Counted from the stretch's first letter, positions 29,016 through 38,291 are shown. The stretch: DNA of 64,000 nucleotides from Mycobacterium sp. ITM-2016-00317 (GCF_002968295.1 NZ_CP134399.1:5518001-5582000); one strand, 5' to 3'. Notes: a model not told the origin generated them from the sequence alone. Numbers and translations are program-made.

Positions 29016-30110
29016 GTGAGCGCCTGGAAGCCCAACAAGCCGTACAACGACCTTCCTCCCCCTCCTGGCATCGACACCCTCGAAACCAGACTGGTTCTCA
29101 AGGCGGCCATCGGTGCCAATACCGCTCTCGCCCACCTAGACCAGGCTGTCGTATCGATTCCGAACCCAACCGTCTTAATTAACTCGATACCGATCTTGGA
29201 AGCGCAGGCCAGCTCGGAGATCGAGAACATTGTCACGACGACCGATGACCTGTTTCGGCATCTAGACGACGAGTCACATGCCGACCCGGCTACCCGCGAA
29301 ACACTCAGATACCGCACAGCCCTTCGAGTCGGCTTCGAGCACACGGTCGAACGGGGCCTCACCACGACCACCGCGTCCGCCGTCTGCAGCATCATCAAGG
29401 GCCGGGAGATGAAGGTCCGCGCCCTGCCTGGCACACGGATCGCAAAGCCCGGAAGCGGCGAGGTGATCTACAGCCCACCAGAGGGACGCGACGTCATCGA
29501 GGCAAAATTGAACGACTGGGAACGCTTCGTCCACGCGGAAGATGGGCTGGACCCGCTCATCAAAATGGCTGTGGCGCACTACCAATTTGAGGCGATCCAT
29601 CCGTTCACGGACGGCAATGGGCGCACCGGGCGCATCGTCAATGTGCTCATGCTCGTGGAGGCCGGACTTCTTCGTCTACCCGTCCTCTACCTGTCCCGGT
29701 ACATCATCGACACGAAGAATGACTACTACCGCCTGCTGCTCGCCGTGACGGCTGACCACGCCTGGGAAGAGTGGGCGACGTACATACTCACCGGAATAGA
29801 GGTGACCTCGAGATACACGTTGCGCAAGATCGCGGCTATTCGCGACCTGCAGAACGACTTCTTCCAGCGTGCCCGTGCAGTCTCCAAAGGTGGCGCCGAC
29901 GCCGAGTTTCAGTCAGTGCTTTTCGAGCAGCCGTACTGCCGCATCAACACAGTGGTGGATCGATGCGGAGTCTCGCGCCCCACAGCAACGGCGTGGCTCA
30001 ACTCGCTCGCGGAACACGGGCTCCTCCAGTCGACCAAGATCGGACGGGACCGGCTATACGTCAATCGAGAGTTTCTGCAGCTTCTAGTTCGGCAGGAACC
30101 ACTGATTTAG
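29016..30110 (+). CDS. Fic-domain protein with C-terminal winged helix
   Basis: The protein has 364 residues. The Fic active-site loop HPFTDGNGRTGR (residues 195-206) is complete, predicting AMP transfer to a target hydroxyl. An N-terminal inhibitory motif, S66-S-E-I-E70-N71, fits (S/T)xxxE(G/N), placing it in the self-inhibited class II. The C-terminus (about 300-364) contains a winged helix with RCGVSRPTATAWLNSLAEHGLL. Such Fic-HTH proteins are often mobile orphan toxins or regulators. GC content is lower than in flanking genes, suggesting acquisition. The start is GTG 29016. Confidence 0.87.
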   Translation: MSAWKPNKPYNDLPPPPGIDTLETRLVLKAAIGANTALAHLDQAVVSIPNPTVLINSIPILEAQASSEIENIVTTTDDLFRHLDDESHADPATRETLRYRTALRVGFEHTVERGLTTTTASAVCSIIKGREMKVRALPGTRIAKPGSGEVIYSPPEGRDVIEAKLNDWERFVHAEDGLDPLIKMAVAHYQFEAIHPFTDGNGRTGRIVNVLMLVEAGLLRLPVLYLSRYIIDTKNDYYRLLLAVTADHAWEEWATYILTGIEVTSRYTLRKIAAIRDLQNDFFQRARAVSKGGADAEFQSVLFEQPYCRINTVVDRCGVSRPTATAWLNSLAEHGLLQSTKIGRDRLYVNREFLQLLVRQEPLI

Positions 30111-30392
30111 CGGGGATCCGGATGCAAAGAAATTTGATACGGCCGCAAAATGTGCGAAGAACACCCGCCGAAGTTGACACCAATATGTGATACGCATCAC
30201 AAGGGGCAGTCGGGTGAAGGTCGCGGGCCCCGTTCACACGGAATCCAGAGCCCAATGTCCCCTGCGGAGGCAGTTCTGCGATTGCGGCCGCGCGCTGCGA
30301 CTCCCCCTGTCGAATTCCGCAGCGCGGTTGGCGCCAGCCCGTTCCTCTATGGTTTCGGCGAGTGATTCAGCCAGGCTGGCTATAGGAACCAA
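30111..30392. other. Accessory-region intergenic stretch, no gene supported
   Basis: Short frames exist on both strands but lack ribosome-binding sites and recognisable composition. The sequence is probably remnant DNA of the insertion that brought the Fic gene. Confidence 0.4.
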
Positions 30393-30569
30393 TCATGTGT
30401 TGATCAGACAATGGGCGCAACCCCCAATCTCGTCGGGGAACTCGTCGCGAGCGGCATCATTGTCCTCGGCATTTGCGAGGACGAGCCTGTGCCCCCGCAC
30501 CTTTCCGTACGTCAACACTGCATCTGCTGGATAGTCCCAAGCGCACCCCGTGTGTTGCCATGCGCTCAT
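30393..30569 (-). CDS. Putative small cysteine-containing orphan protein
   Basis: A 58-residue frame begins MSAWQHTGCAWDYPADAVLT and ends GGCAHCLINT. GGGAGG lies 10 bases before its ATG. Three cysteines, two as CAHC, hint at metal binding. It sits in the accessory patch between the Fic gene and the integrase remnant. I recognise no family, so coding is tentative. Confidence 0.4.
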   Translation of the reverse strand: MSAWQHTGCAWDYPADAVLTYGKVRGHRLVLANAEDNDAARDEFPDEIGGCAHCLINT

Positions 30570-30671
30570 TGCAGCACAGCCTCCCATGTAAGGGCGATCG
30601 GTCCCGGCGCAGGTGTCGCTCGGGCGAAAAGGGCTGCCGCCGTGGCGATCTTTGCCCGGCCGAGCTCGGCC

Positions 30672-30983
30672 CTAGTTCACGATAAGGACTTCGTCGACTG
30701 ATCTCTCATAGTCGCACCGCCAGCAGGCGAAAGTGGCTTCGCCCTCGTCGATGTTCTGGGGCGCGGTGCAGCGCGGGCACCAAAGGGCGAGCATGCCGGC
30801 TGGCGCGTCGGGTAGCCCTCTCGACATCATGGCGACGATGGCCAGGCCAAACCCTCCCAGAAGGAAGCCGAGCAGAAATCCTTCGCCGCGCGGTCGTTCC
30901 TTATGCTCGGCGATTAATGCGCCAGCCGCCCCGAAAGTGCACCACACTGCCGCCGCAACGATCCATACCCATAGATCCCCCAT
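30672..30983 (-). CDS. Putative small membrane protein with C-terminal zinc-ribbon-like domain
   Basis: The 103 residues hold two hydrophobic helices (VWIVAAAVWCTFGAAGALI and GFLLGFLLGGFGLAIVAMM) joined by a charged loop EHKERPRGE, then a cytosolic tail with CPRC (LWCPRCTAP) and CWRC. This organisation is seen in many phage- and island-encoded orphan proteins. The ATG is at 30983. Function is unknown. Confidence 0.55.
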   Translation of the reverse strand: MGDLWVWIVAAAVWCTFGAAGALIAEHKERPRGEGFLLGFLLGGFGLAIVAMMSRGLPDAPAGMLALWCPRCTAPQNIDEGEATFACWRCDYERSVDEVLIVN

Positions 30984-31165
30984 AGGGGGTGAATGTACTC
31001 GCCAGGTGCCCCGGGAGCTCGAATTTCCGGTGCCGTCACCCGCATCACCACAGCCCTAAAAGAGGGCTACTCCGACCACCGGGTGTGGTCCCGCTCGCTG
31101 CATATGTCGCCTATCCCCGCAATTTTTTATTCGGCGTCCGCACATACGCCTATGCCATGTGAGGT

Positions 31166-31414
31166 GTGCTGAAGGTCGGGAGGATCCAGAAGCTCACTCC
31201 GCACGATCTGCGACACACGGCAGCGAGCCTCGCTGCGTCAGCGGGCGCCAAGGTTCTGGCGCTGCAACGGATGCTCGGACATAAGCCCGCGAAGGTCACT
31301 CTCGACACCTACGCACACCTCTTCGACACCGACCGATTTGGATGCAGCCGCGGTCACTCTTCATTCGCCTATTCAGTCGCGATGTGGCCAATGTGTGGCC
31401 ACCACAGGACCTGA
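31166..31414 (+). pseudogene. Phage-type tyrosine integrase, C-terminal remnant
   Basis: Only the last quarter of a tyrosine recombinase remains: LTPHDLRHTAASLAASAGAK (HxxR box), then MLGHKPAKVTLDTYAHLFDTD with the second histidine and catalytic tyrosine. The N-terminal and core domains are gone. After LFDTD the expected DLDAAAVTL continuation is in the next frame, and the local ACCG-ACCG looks like a 4-bp duplication. It points at tRNA-Ser(CGA) 60 bp downstream, a classic attachment site, so this is the scar of an integrative element. Confidence 0.75.
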
Positions 31415-31474
31415 CACAACCCCAGCAAACATAGAAATAACCCCTCACCTGCCTAAGCAGGATCGGGGCATTGG

Positions 31475-31562
31475 CGGTGGCGGAGGGATTTGAACCCTCG
31501 GACGGGGGTTACCCGTCACACGCTTTCGAGGCGTGCTCCTTAGGCCGCTCGGACACGCCACC
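31475..31562 (-). tRNA. tRNA-Ser(CGA)
   Basis: The minus-strand sequence starts GGTGGCGTGTCCGAGCGG and has acceptor stem GGTGGCG/CGCCACC, anticodon stem CACGC/GCGTG with loop CTCGAAA (anticodon CGA), the long serine variable arm and GGTTCAAATCC in the T arm. CCA appears to be encoded at 31472-31474. Confidence 0.95.
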
Positions 31563-31672
31563 GTGTGGCAGCTTACCGACGGAAAGCCTGCGGACCCAAA
31601 TCGCCTCGAGAGTGCGGTGAGTGCGCAGATCCGCGGGAAATAGCGCGCTGTGCGCACTGTCGGCGTCCAGGC

Positions 31673-32122
31673 TCAGCGCTGGCGGGCGAAGAACTGCTCC
31701 AGCGGCGCCGCGCACTCGGTCTCCAGCACGCCGCCGCGCACCTGGGGCCGGTGCGTCAGCCGCCGGTCACGCACCACATCCCACAGCGAGCCGACGGCGC
31801 CGGTCTTGGGTTCCCACGCCCCGAACACCACCCGCGCGACCCGGGCCATCACCAGAGCGCCCGCGCACATCGTGCACGGCTCGACCGTCACCGCCAGCGT
31901 GGCGCCTTCCAGCCGCCAGCCGTCGCCCAGCGCACGCGCCGCATCCCGCAGCGCCAGGATCTCGGCGTGCGCGGTCGGATCACCGAGTGTTTCGCGCGCG
32001 TTGGCCGCGCGCGCCAGTTCGGTGCCGTCCGCGGCCATGACGACCGCGCCGATCGGTACGTCCCGCGGGCCCGCCAGCCGGGCGGCGTCGAGCGCAGCGC
32101 GGATCAGTTCCTCGTCGGTCAC
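31673..32122 (-). CDS. tadA: tRNA-specific adenosine deaminase
   Basis: This 149-residue zinc deaminase has the HAE motif in PTAHAEIL and PCTMC (EPCTMCAGALV). This length and the neighbouring TadA-associated protein fit TadA, which makes inosine-34 in tRNA-Arg(ACG); that tRNA gene is at 49348. The start is GTG 32122, overlapping the upstream gene's stop by 4 bp. It is in the same order as Rv3752c in M. tuberculosis. Confidence 0.88.
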   Translation of the reverse strand: MTDEELIRAALDAARLAGPRDVPIGAVVMAADGTELARAANARETLGDPTAHAEILALRDAARALGDGWRLEGATLAVTVEPCTMCAGALVMARVARVVFGAWEPKTGAVGSLWDVVRDRRLTHRPQVRGGVLETECAAPLEQFFARQR

Positions 32123-32643
32123 CTGTCCAGACGGTCCAGCAACGCCGACAGTTCGTCGGCGAACCCCATCTCCCGGGCGATCCGGCCCACCTGCTCGTCG
32201 GCGTACAGGTCGTCGCTCTCGTCGAGGATCACGCCCAGCACCGCCTCGGGCAGCCCGATGTCCGACAGCACCCCGAGGTCACCCTCCTCGAACGGGTCAC
32301 AGCGTTCGAGTTCGTCGTCGTCGATCTCGGCGTCGAGCTTCTCCAGCACCTCGGCCGCGATGTCGTAGTCCAGCGCCGCCGTGGCGTCCGAGAGCAGCAG
32401 GCGGGTGCCCGACGGAGCGGGCCGCACGATCACGAAGAACTCGTCGTCGATGTCGAGGATCCCGAAAACAGCTCCGGCGCTGCGTAGTTCACGCAGCTCG
32501 GTCTCGGCGGCGGTCAGGCTGGTCAGCGCGGTGGGCCGCAGCGGCGTGCACCGCCACTTGCCGTCCTCCCGGACGACGGCCACAGCGAAGCCGTCCGGGA
32601 CGTCGGTCGCCCGCTCCTGCTTCTGTGCACTCTGCGCTCCCAT
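32119..32643 (-). CDS. Putative tRNA adenosine deaminase-associated protein
   Basis: The protein has 174 residues from ATG 32643. It is acidic, with FAVAVVREDGKWRCTPL and SDIGLPEAVLGVILDE as the most conserved-looking parts. It is always next to TadA in actinobacteria (Rv3753c equivalent) and is translationally coupled here by a GTGA overlap. The molecular role is unknown. Confidence 0.8.
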   Translation of the reverse strand: MGAQSAQKQERATDVPDGFAVAVVREDGKWRCTPLRPTALTSLTAAETELRELRSAGAVFGILDIDDEFFVIVRPAPSGTRLLLSDATAALDYDIAAEVLEKLDAEIDDDELERCDPFEEGDLGVLSDIGLPEAVLGVILDESDDLYADEQVGRIAREMGFADELSALLDRLDR

Positions 32644-32759
32644 GAGGCCTGAGGGTAGTCCTCGGACAGGGCGTTGACCAGCGGCTCCGCACCGTCTGAC
32701 GGTCCATGCCAGAACCATGCCGGGACCGTGCGATCAGCGGGATGTGCCAACCTAGGAAC

Positions 32760-33719
32760 GTGACGAAGACACCGGTGTGCGTGATCGGTCTGGGGCTGAT
32801 CGGCGGCTCGCTGATGCGGGCCGCGAAAGCGGCCGGACGCGAGGTGTTCGGCTACAACCGGTCCGTCGAAGGCGTCGAGGCGGCCAGGTCGGACGGATTC
32901 GACGTGAGCACCGATCTCCCCGCCACCCTGAACCGCGCCGCCGAACTCGGCGCGCTGGTCGTGCTCGCCGTGCCGATGCCCGCGCTGCCGCTGATGCTGC
33001 GCTACGTCCGGGAGAACGCCCCGCAATGTCCGCTGACCGACGTCACCAGCGTCAAGGGCGCCGTGCACGCCGAGGTGGAGAAGGCCGGACTCCTGACGCG
33101 GTTCGTCGGCGGGCACCCGATGACCGGCACCGCGCAGTCCGGCTGGGCTGCGGGCGACGCCGGCCTGTTCGTGGACGCGCCCTGGGTGCTCAGCGTCGAC
33201 GACCACGTCGACCCGCAGGTGTGGGCGACGGTGATGCACCTGGCGCTGGACTGCGGCTCGTTCGTCGTGCCCGCCCGCTCCGAGGAACACGACGCCGCCG
33301 CGGCGACCATCTCGCACCTGCCCCACCTGTTGGCCGAGGCACTGGCCTCGACCGCCGGTGAGGTGCCGCTGGCGTTCGCGCTGGCCGCGGGGTCGTTCCG
33401 GGACGGCACCCGGGTTGCCGCGACCGCGCCCGACCTGGTCCGGGCGATGTGTGAGGCGAACTCCGCCCAGCTGTTACCGGTGCTCGACCGGGCGCTGCGC
33501 CAGCTCGTCGACGCCCGCAATCAGCTGGCCCAGCACCAGCCGGTCAGCGAGCTCGTCGAAACCGGCCACGCCGCCCGGATCCGCTACGAGAACTTCGACC
33601 GGCCCGAGATCGTCGCAACCGTCGTCGGCGGGGAGAACTGGCGCGACGAACTCGCCGCGGCAGGCCGAGCGGGCTGGGTGATCAGATCCGCTCTGCCAAC
33701 CCGGGATAGTCGAGGATGA
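32760..33719 (+). CDS. tyrA: Prephenate dehydrogenase
   Basis: The protein has 319 residues with the NAD motif [17 protein letters not shown], the [10 protein letters not shown] active-site segment and [15 protein letters not shown]. It oxidises prephenate to 4-hydroxyphenylpyruvate in tyrosine synthesis. GTG 32760 is chosen, though ATG 32742 and 32706 are in frame. It is divergent from the tadA pair, as in the Rv3752c-Rv3754 order, and overlaps the downstream minus-strand gene by 38 bp. Confidence 0.88.
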   Translation: MTKTPVCVIGLGLIGGSLMRAAKAAGREVFGYNRSVEGVEAARSDGFDVSTDLPATLNRAAELGALVVLAVPMPALPLMLRYVRENAPQCPLTDVTSVKGAVHAEVEKAGLLTRFVGGHPMTGTAQSGWAAGDAGLFVDAPWVLSVDDHVDPQVWATVMHLALDCGSFVVPARSEEHDAAAATISHLPHLLAEALASTAGEVPLAFALAAGSFRDGTRVAATAPDLVRAMCEANSAQLLPVLDRALRQLVDARNQLAQHQPVSELVETGHAARIRYENFDRPEIVATVVGGENWRDELAAAGRAGWVIRSALPTRDSRG

Positions 33720-34302
33720 AGCCGTCCGAGTCGACGGTGACGGTGGTCTTCGCCACCGGTGACTGCAGCTTGATCCCGCCGTCGCCTGCGGTGTAGCTGA
33801 TCGTCGCGACGTCCACCGACAGGTCGGGCACCCGCACGTAGGCCACCGGCACGGTGACCGACCCGCCGTCCCGGTACACCCCGGTGCGCCGGATCGGCAG
33901 CGTGTTGAAGAACGGGCTGAAGATCACGTCGACGTCCAGTGCCCCGTCGTAATGCGACCTGCGGGTCTGACCGGAGCGCTCCTGGACCAGCCACATGTTC
34001 TCCTCGTCGCGCGCGATCGAGAGCTGCCGCTCCCGTTCGGCCAGCGTGACGGTCAGCGACAGCCTCTTGGTGGCCCCGTTCTCGTCGGTGACGAGATCGT
34101 AGGACGCGCTGAAAGCGGGATGGTCGGAGGTGGCGGCCGCCACGATCCGGCCGTAGGCCTTGATGCGGTCACCCGAGAGTTGCACGCGCACCGATTCCAT
34201 CCGCGGCACGTCGTGCGCACGCCAGGTCAGGATCGCAGGCCAGGAACCACCCTGCTCCTCACCTGCACGGGACTTCGCCTCCGAGCGATCGGCTTCACTC
34301 AT
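33682..34302 (-). CDS. Putative glycolipid-binding family protein
   Basis: The protein has 206 residues and matches the Rv3755c position and the putative glycolipid-binding family pattern: [18 protein letters not shown], repeated beta-hairpins and [17 protein letters not shown]. It has no signal peptide. It overlaps the upstream permease gene by 4 bp and may be co-expressed with the ABC importer. The function is not demonstrated. Confidence 0.75.
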   Translation of the reverse strand: MSEADRSEAKSRAGEEQGGSWPAILTWRAHDVPRMESVRVQLSGDRIKAYGRIVAAATSDHPAFSASYDLVTDENGATKRLSLTVTLAERERQLSIARDEENMWLVQERSGQTRRSHYDGALDVDVIFSPFFNTLPIRRTGVYRDGGSVTVPVAYVRVPDLSVDVATISYTAGDGGIKLQSPVAKTTVTVDSDGFILDYPGLAERI

Positions 34303-35093
34303 GCCTCTACCGTAGGCGACGGGCCCGCCGCTCCGTGGCGGGCTCGGGAATCGTGCCTCGAACCGCCTTGCGGCCGTGATTCCAGCGCGACCTCGTCACC
34401 GAGGAACGGCTGCGGGATCGAGGACCGCCCGCGCAACCGGCCGGTGCCCGGCACCGACGCCCACACCGCGAACGCCAGTAGCGCGTCCAGGATCAGTGCC
34501 AGCGCGGTGACCATCAGCGCGCCGACCAGGGCGAGGTAGAACTCCCGGACCTTGATGCCGTCGATCAGGTAGCGGCCCAACCCGCCCAGGCTCGCGTACG
34601 CCGCGACGGTGGCGGTCGCCACGACCTGCAGGGTCGCCGTCCGCAGCCCGCCGAGGATCAGTGGCAATGCGTTCGGGGTCTCCACCCGCAGCAGGATCCG
34701 CGACTCGGTCATCCCCATCGACCGGGCGGCGTCGACGACGTCGCGGTCGACGTTCGCGATGCCCGAGTAGGTGCCGGCCAGCAGCGGCGGGATGCCCAGC
34801 AGCATCAGCGCGATCGTCGGCGGGACCAGCCCGAGCCCCCACAGCAGCACCCCGAGCAGCAGCACCCCGAGCGTGGGCAGCGCCCGCAGCGCGTTCACCC
34901 CGGTGACGACCAGGAACGTGCCGCGGCCCGTGTGCCCGATCAGCATCCCGAGCGGCACCGCGATCAGCGCCGAGAACACCACCGCGATCACGGTGTACTG
35001 CAGGTGCTCCAGAATGCGCGCGGTCAGCCCGGCGGGCCCGCCCCAGTTGGCCGCGGTGAAGATGAACGTCAGCGCTTCCTGCAGGAAGTTCAT
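34299..35093 (-). CDS. proZ: Compatible-solute-type ABC transporter permease (ProZ-like)
   Basis: The protein has 264 residues and about six membrane helices. Its coupling segment is DVVDAARSMGMTESRILLRVETPNALPLI and it ends in a hydrophilic tail after QPFLGDE. It is the Rv3756c equivalent. It overlaps proW by 4 bp (start ATG 35093). It should pair with the other permease to move glycine betaine, choline or another quaternary amine. Confidence 0.87.
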   Translation of the reverse strand: MNFLQEALTFIFTAANWGGPAGLTARILEHLQYTVIAVVFSALIAVPLGMLIGHTGRGTFLVVTGVNALRALPTLGVLLLGVLLWGLGLVPPTIALMLLGIPPLLAGTYSGIANVDRDVVDAARSMGMTESRILLRVETPNALPLILGGLRTATLQVVATATVAAYASLGGLGRYLIDGIKVREFYLALVGALMVTALALILDALLAFAVWASVPGTGRLRGRSSIPQPFLGDEVALESRPQGGSRHDSRARHGAAGPSPTVEA

Positions 35094-35758
35094 GCCGCCG
35101 CCCCCGCCTGGGCGCAGGCCGGCCTCTGCACCCGCGTCCACGGGGTGAGCGCCTTGCCGGCGAGCATGATCAGCGTGTCGATCACGATGGCCAGTACGAA
35201 GATCGCGATGATCCCCGCGATGATCTGGTCGCTCTTGTTGGCCTGGTAGCCCTCGGTGAACCAGGTGCCCAGCCCGCCGATCCCGATGACCGAGCCGACG
35301 GCGACCATCGAGATGTTGGTGACGGCCACCACCCGCAGACTGGCGATCAGCACCGGAAGCGCCAGGGGCAGCTCGATTTTCAGCATTCTGGTGAGCGGCC
35401 GGTAACCGACGGCGGTCGCCGCGTCGAGCACCGCGGGCGACACCGCGTCGAGCGCCTCCGGCACCGCCCGCACCAGCAACGCCACCGTGTACAGCGTCAG
35501 CGCGACGATCACGTTGGCCTCGTCGAGGATCCGGGTCGGGATGACCAGAGGCAGCACCACGAACAGCGCCAGCGACGGGACCGTGAAAATGATGCTGGCG
35601 GTCACCGTGGTCAGCCGGCGGAACACGGTGGTGCGCTGCACCAGTGCGCCCAGCGGCACCGCGATCAACAGTCCCAGCACGATCGGGATCAGCGACAGCC
35701 GCAGATGGATCAGCGTCAGCGTCCACAGATCGTCGAGGTGGGTGAACAGGTAGCGCAT
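35090..35758 (-). CDS. proW: Compatible-solute-type ABC transporter permease (ProW-like)
   Basis: This 222-residue membrane protein has LRLSLIPIVLGLLIAVPLGAL at the first helices and the coupling loop DAATAVGYRPLTRMLKIELPLALPV. SVIGIGGLGTWFTEGYQ is the conserved OpuC/ProW C-terminal block. It starts 4 bp after the ATPase stop on the minus strand. Confidence 0.88.
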   Translation of the reverse strand: MRYLFTHLDDLWTLTLIHLRLSLIPIVLGLLIAVPLGALVQRTTVFRRLTTVTASIIFTVPSLALFVVLPLVIPTRILDEANVIVALTLYTVALLVRAVPEALDAVSPAVLDAATAVGYRPLTRMLKIELPLALPVLIASLRVVAVTNISMVAVGSVIGIGGLGTWFTEGYQANKSDQIIAGIIAIFVLAIVIDTLIMLAGKALTPWTRVQRPACAQAGAAA

Positions 35759-35762
35759 CGGC

Positions 35763-36869
35763 CTACCCCTGCCTGGCGGCGCGCTGCTCGTCCAGCGCGG
35801 CCAGCACGTCGTCGGCCTTCACGCCGCCGATCACCTGACCGTTGGCGTCGACGGCCACCCCGAGCCCGGACGGGGAGGACAGCGCCGCGTCCAGTGCCAG
35901 CCGCAGCGTGCCGTCGGGCCGGAACAGCGAACCGCCCGCGGTCGTGCTGTCGTACAGCGAGCTGCCCTTGCGGTGCAGTTCGACACCTTCGGCGTCGATC
36001 CACGCATACGGGGTGCCGTCGGGGCGGGTCACCAGCACCCACTCCCCCGGTCTCAGTGCCAGAGCGTCGATCTCGGGTTCGCCGACATGGTGGACGTCGT
36101 GCAGCGGAAGCCCGGTGGCGTGGAAGAACTGCAAAGCGCGGTAGCCACGGTCGGCGCCGACGAACCCGGCGACGTCGTCGTTGGCCGGATTGGACAACAG
36201 CCGAGCGGGCGCGTCGTACTGCTGCAGCACTCCGCCGCGGCCGAACACCGCGACCTTCTCGCCCAGCTTGATCGCCTCGTCGATGTCATGGGTGACGAAC
36301 ACGATCGTCTTGCGCAATTCGCTTTGCAGCCGCAGGATCTCGGCCTGCAGATCCTCCCGGACCACCGGATCCACCGCGCTGAACGGCTCGTCCATCAACA
36401 GGATCGGGGGATCCGCGGCCAGGGCCCGGGCCACCCCGACCCGCTGCTGCTGTCCGCCGGAGAGCTGCGCCGGGTAGCGGTCGGCCAGCTTCGGGTCCAG
36501 GCCGACCCGCTCCATCACCTCGATCGCCGATTTTCGTGCACTGCGCCGGGATTCACCGCGCAGCACCGGCACCGTGGCGACGTTGTCGACCACGCGCAGA
36601 TGGGGCATCAGTCCCGCGCTCTGGATCACGTACCCGATGCCGAGTCGCAGCTTCACCGGGTCGGCCTCGGTGACATCTCTGCCGTCGACGGTCAGTGTGC
36701 CCGAGGCCGGTTCGATCATCCGGTTGATCATCCGCATCGAGGTGGTCTTGCCGCAGCCCGACGGACCCACGAACACCGCCAGTGTGCCCTCGGGGACGTC
36801 CAGGGTCAGGTCGTCGACCGCGACGGTGCCATCCGGGTACTCCTTGGTGACGTGCTCGAAGGTGATCAC
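35763..36869 (-). CDS. proV: Compatible-solute-type ABC transporter ATPase (ProV-like)
   Basis: The protein has 368 residues. ABC domain: Walker A GPSGCGKTT, signature LSGGQQQR, Walker B ILLMDEPFSAVDP, and VTHDIDEA. The C-terminal 120 residues form a CBS-like module (VTRPDGTPYAWIDAEG, GLGVAVDANGQVIGGV), the osmosensing part in OpuA-type transporters. It is next to the binding protein and permeases in canonical order. Confidence 0.9.
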   Translation of the reverse strand: MITFEHVTKEYPDGTVAVDDLTLDVPEGTLAVFVGPSGCGKTTSMRMINRMIEPASGTLTVDGRDVTEADPVKLRLGIGYVIQSAGLMPHLRVVDNVATVPVLRGESRRSARKSAIEVMERVGLDPKLADRYPAQLSGGQQQRVGVARALAADPPILLMDEPFSAVDPVVREDLQAEILRLQSELRKTIVFVTHDIDEAIKLGEKVAVFGRGGVLQQYDAPARLLSNPANDDVAGFVGADRGYRALQFFHATGLPLHDVHHVGEPEIDALALRPGEWVLVTRPDGTPYAWIDAEGVELHRKGSSLYDSTTAGGSLFRPDGTLRLALDAALSSPSGLGVAVDANGQVIGGVKADDVLAALDEQRAARQG

Positions 36870-36877
36870 CGCAGTTC

Positions 36878-37828
36878 CTACTTCCCGAGGGGTTCGTCGA
36901 AGCCGTTGTCGGAGATCCAGCCGGCCGCCGCCTCATCCGGGTCGATCCCCCGGTTTCCCTCCACCGAGGTGTTCAACGCGATGAGCGCCTCGGTGGTCAA
37001 CTTCGCGCTGACGGCGTCGAGCACGGTCTTGAGTTCGTCGGACATCTTCTGCGACGCGACCAGCGGCACCACGTTCGCGGCCAGGAACGCGTTTTCCGGG
37101 TCCTCCAGCACCACCAGATTGTTCTGCTCGATGGCCGGGGAGGTGCTGAAGATGTTGGCGGCGGTGACGGTTCCGTCGGTCAGCGCCTTGACCGTCGCGG
37201 GCCCTCCCCCGTCGCTGATGGCGACGAAGTTCACCGGCGCGATGTCCAGCCCGTACTTCTGCTTGAGGCCCACCAGCCCGGTCTGCCGGGTCTGAAACTC
37301 CGACGGCCCACCGACTTTCACCTCCGCCGAGTGCGCAGCGAGATCAGCGATCGACTTGAGGTTCCACCGTTGCGCCGTCGCCTCGGACACCGCGAGGGTG
37401 TCCTTGTCCTCCGCCGGCGACGGATAGAGGATCGACAGCGCACCCGGAAGCACCCGCAAGAGTTCCAGCAGCACCGAGTCCGGCGTCGTCGCGCCACTGT
37501 CCGGGTCGAAGTACTGCAGCAGGTTTCCCGTGTATTCGGGGATCAGGTCGATCGAATGGTCCTGCACCGCCGGAATGTAGGTCTCCCGGCTGCCGATCCC
37601 GAATTGGCGCGAGATCGTGAAACCATTGGCCTCCAGTGCCTGCGCATAGATCTCGGCGAGGATCTTCGACTCGGTGAAATCCGCGGACCCCACCTTGATC
37701 GATTTCAGGTCACCGGAGATCTCACCGCCCCCGAGGGGATTGGAGCTGCCACACGCCGCCACCACCACGGCGATCACGGTGAGGACGACCGCGATCGCGG
37801 CGCACCTGGGTCGTCGGGACCGGGCCAT
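36878..37828 (-). CDS. proX: Compatible-solute-type ABC transporter substrate-binding lipoprotein (ProX-like)
   Basis: This 316-residue lipoprotein has lipobox VVVAACGSS. The mature OpuAC-type fold includes SADFTESKILAEIYAQALEANG and DLIPEYTGNLLQYF. It opens the five-gene minus-strand operon proX-V-W-Z plus the glycolipid-binding protein, matching Rv3759c-Rv3755c. Ligand class by family: betaine, choline or ergothioneine-like amines; the exact ligand is not readable. Confidence 0.88.
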   Translation of the reverse strand: MARSRRPRCAAIAVVLTVIAVVVAACGSSNPLGGGEISGDLKSIKVGSADFTESKILAEIYAQALEANGFTISRQFGIGSRETYIPAVQDHSIDLIPEYTGNLLQYFDPDSGATTPDSVLLELLRVLPGALSILYPSPAEDKDTLAVSEATAQRWNLKSIADLAAHSAEVKVGGPSEFQTRQTGLVGLKQKYGLDIAPVNFVAISDGGGPATVKALTDGTVTAANIFSTSPAIEQNNLVVLEDPENAFLAANVVPLVASQKMSDELKTVLDAVSAKLTTEALIALNTSVEGNRGIDPDEAAAGWISDNGFDEPLGK

Positions 37829-37934
37829 CCAAACGTCCTTTCACTCCCGCCGTGCCTGCGAGAAGGGCTGGGGCGACCTTACGCCAACTGGCGAAGTGGT
37901 TTCATTCAACGCGCTTCAGGGCAAAGATGAGGGA

Positions 37935-38288
37935 ATGACCAGCGATCCTTTCGCGTCGTCCGACCAGCCCGCGGTCGGCGCACCGGGGCCCCCGCCGCCG
38001 GGGACCTCACCACCACCGCGCCAGTCCGCGGTGCACCGCACCCGAGCCGCAGCGCTCTGGGCAGCGCTGACCTTGGGATTCATCATCCTGATCATCCTGC
38101 TCATCTTCATCGCGCAGAACACCGACTCGGCGGAGTTCGCGTTCCTCGGCTGGCACTGGAGCCTGCCGTTGGGCGTCGCGATCCTGTTCGCCGCGGTGGC
38201 CGGCGGCCTGGTGACCGTCGCCGTGGGCGCGGTTCGGATGTTCCAGCTGCGCCGCGCGGCCAAGAGGAACCTCAAGGGCGGCGTGTAG
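37935..38288 (+). CDS. LapA-domain membrane protein
   Basis: The protein has 117 residues from ATG 37935. A Pro-rich N-terminus leads to two membrane helices (LTLGFIILIILLIFIAQNTD and LPLGVAILFAAVAGGLVTVA) and a basic tail. The NTDSAEFAFLGW stretch after the first helix is the LapA (DUF1049) signature. It is the Rv3760 equivalent, divergent from proX. Confidence 0.82.
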   Translation: MTSDPFASSDQPAVGAPGPPPPGTSPPPRQSAVHRTRAAALWAALTLGFIILIILLIFIAQNTDSAEFAFLGWHWSLPLGVAILFAAVAGGLVTVAVGAVRMFQLRRAAKRNLKGGV

Positions 38289-38291
38289 CGG

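Noticed and set aside
28690..31475. Direct repeat of the tRNA-Ser 3' end marking the far attachment site of the accessory patch
   Set aside because: No copy of the tRNA 3' sequence was found on the distal side. The similar sequence at 53818 is another tRNA-Ser gene.
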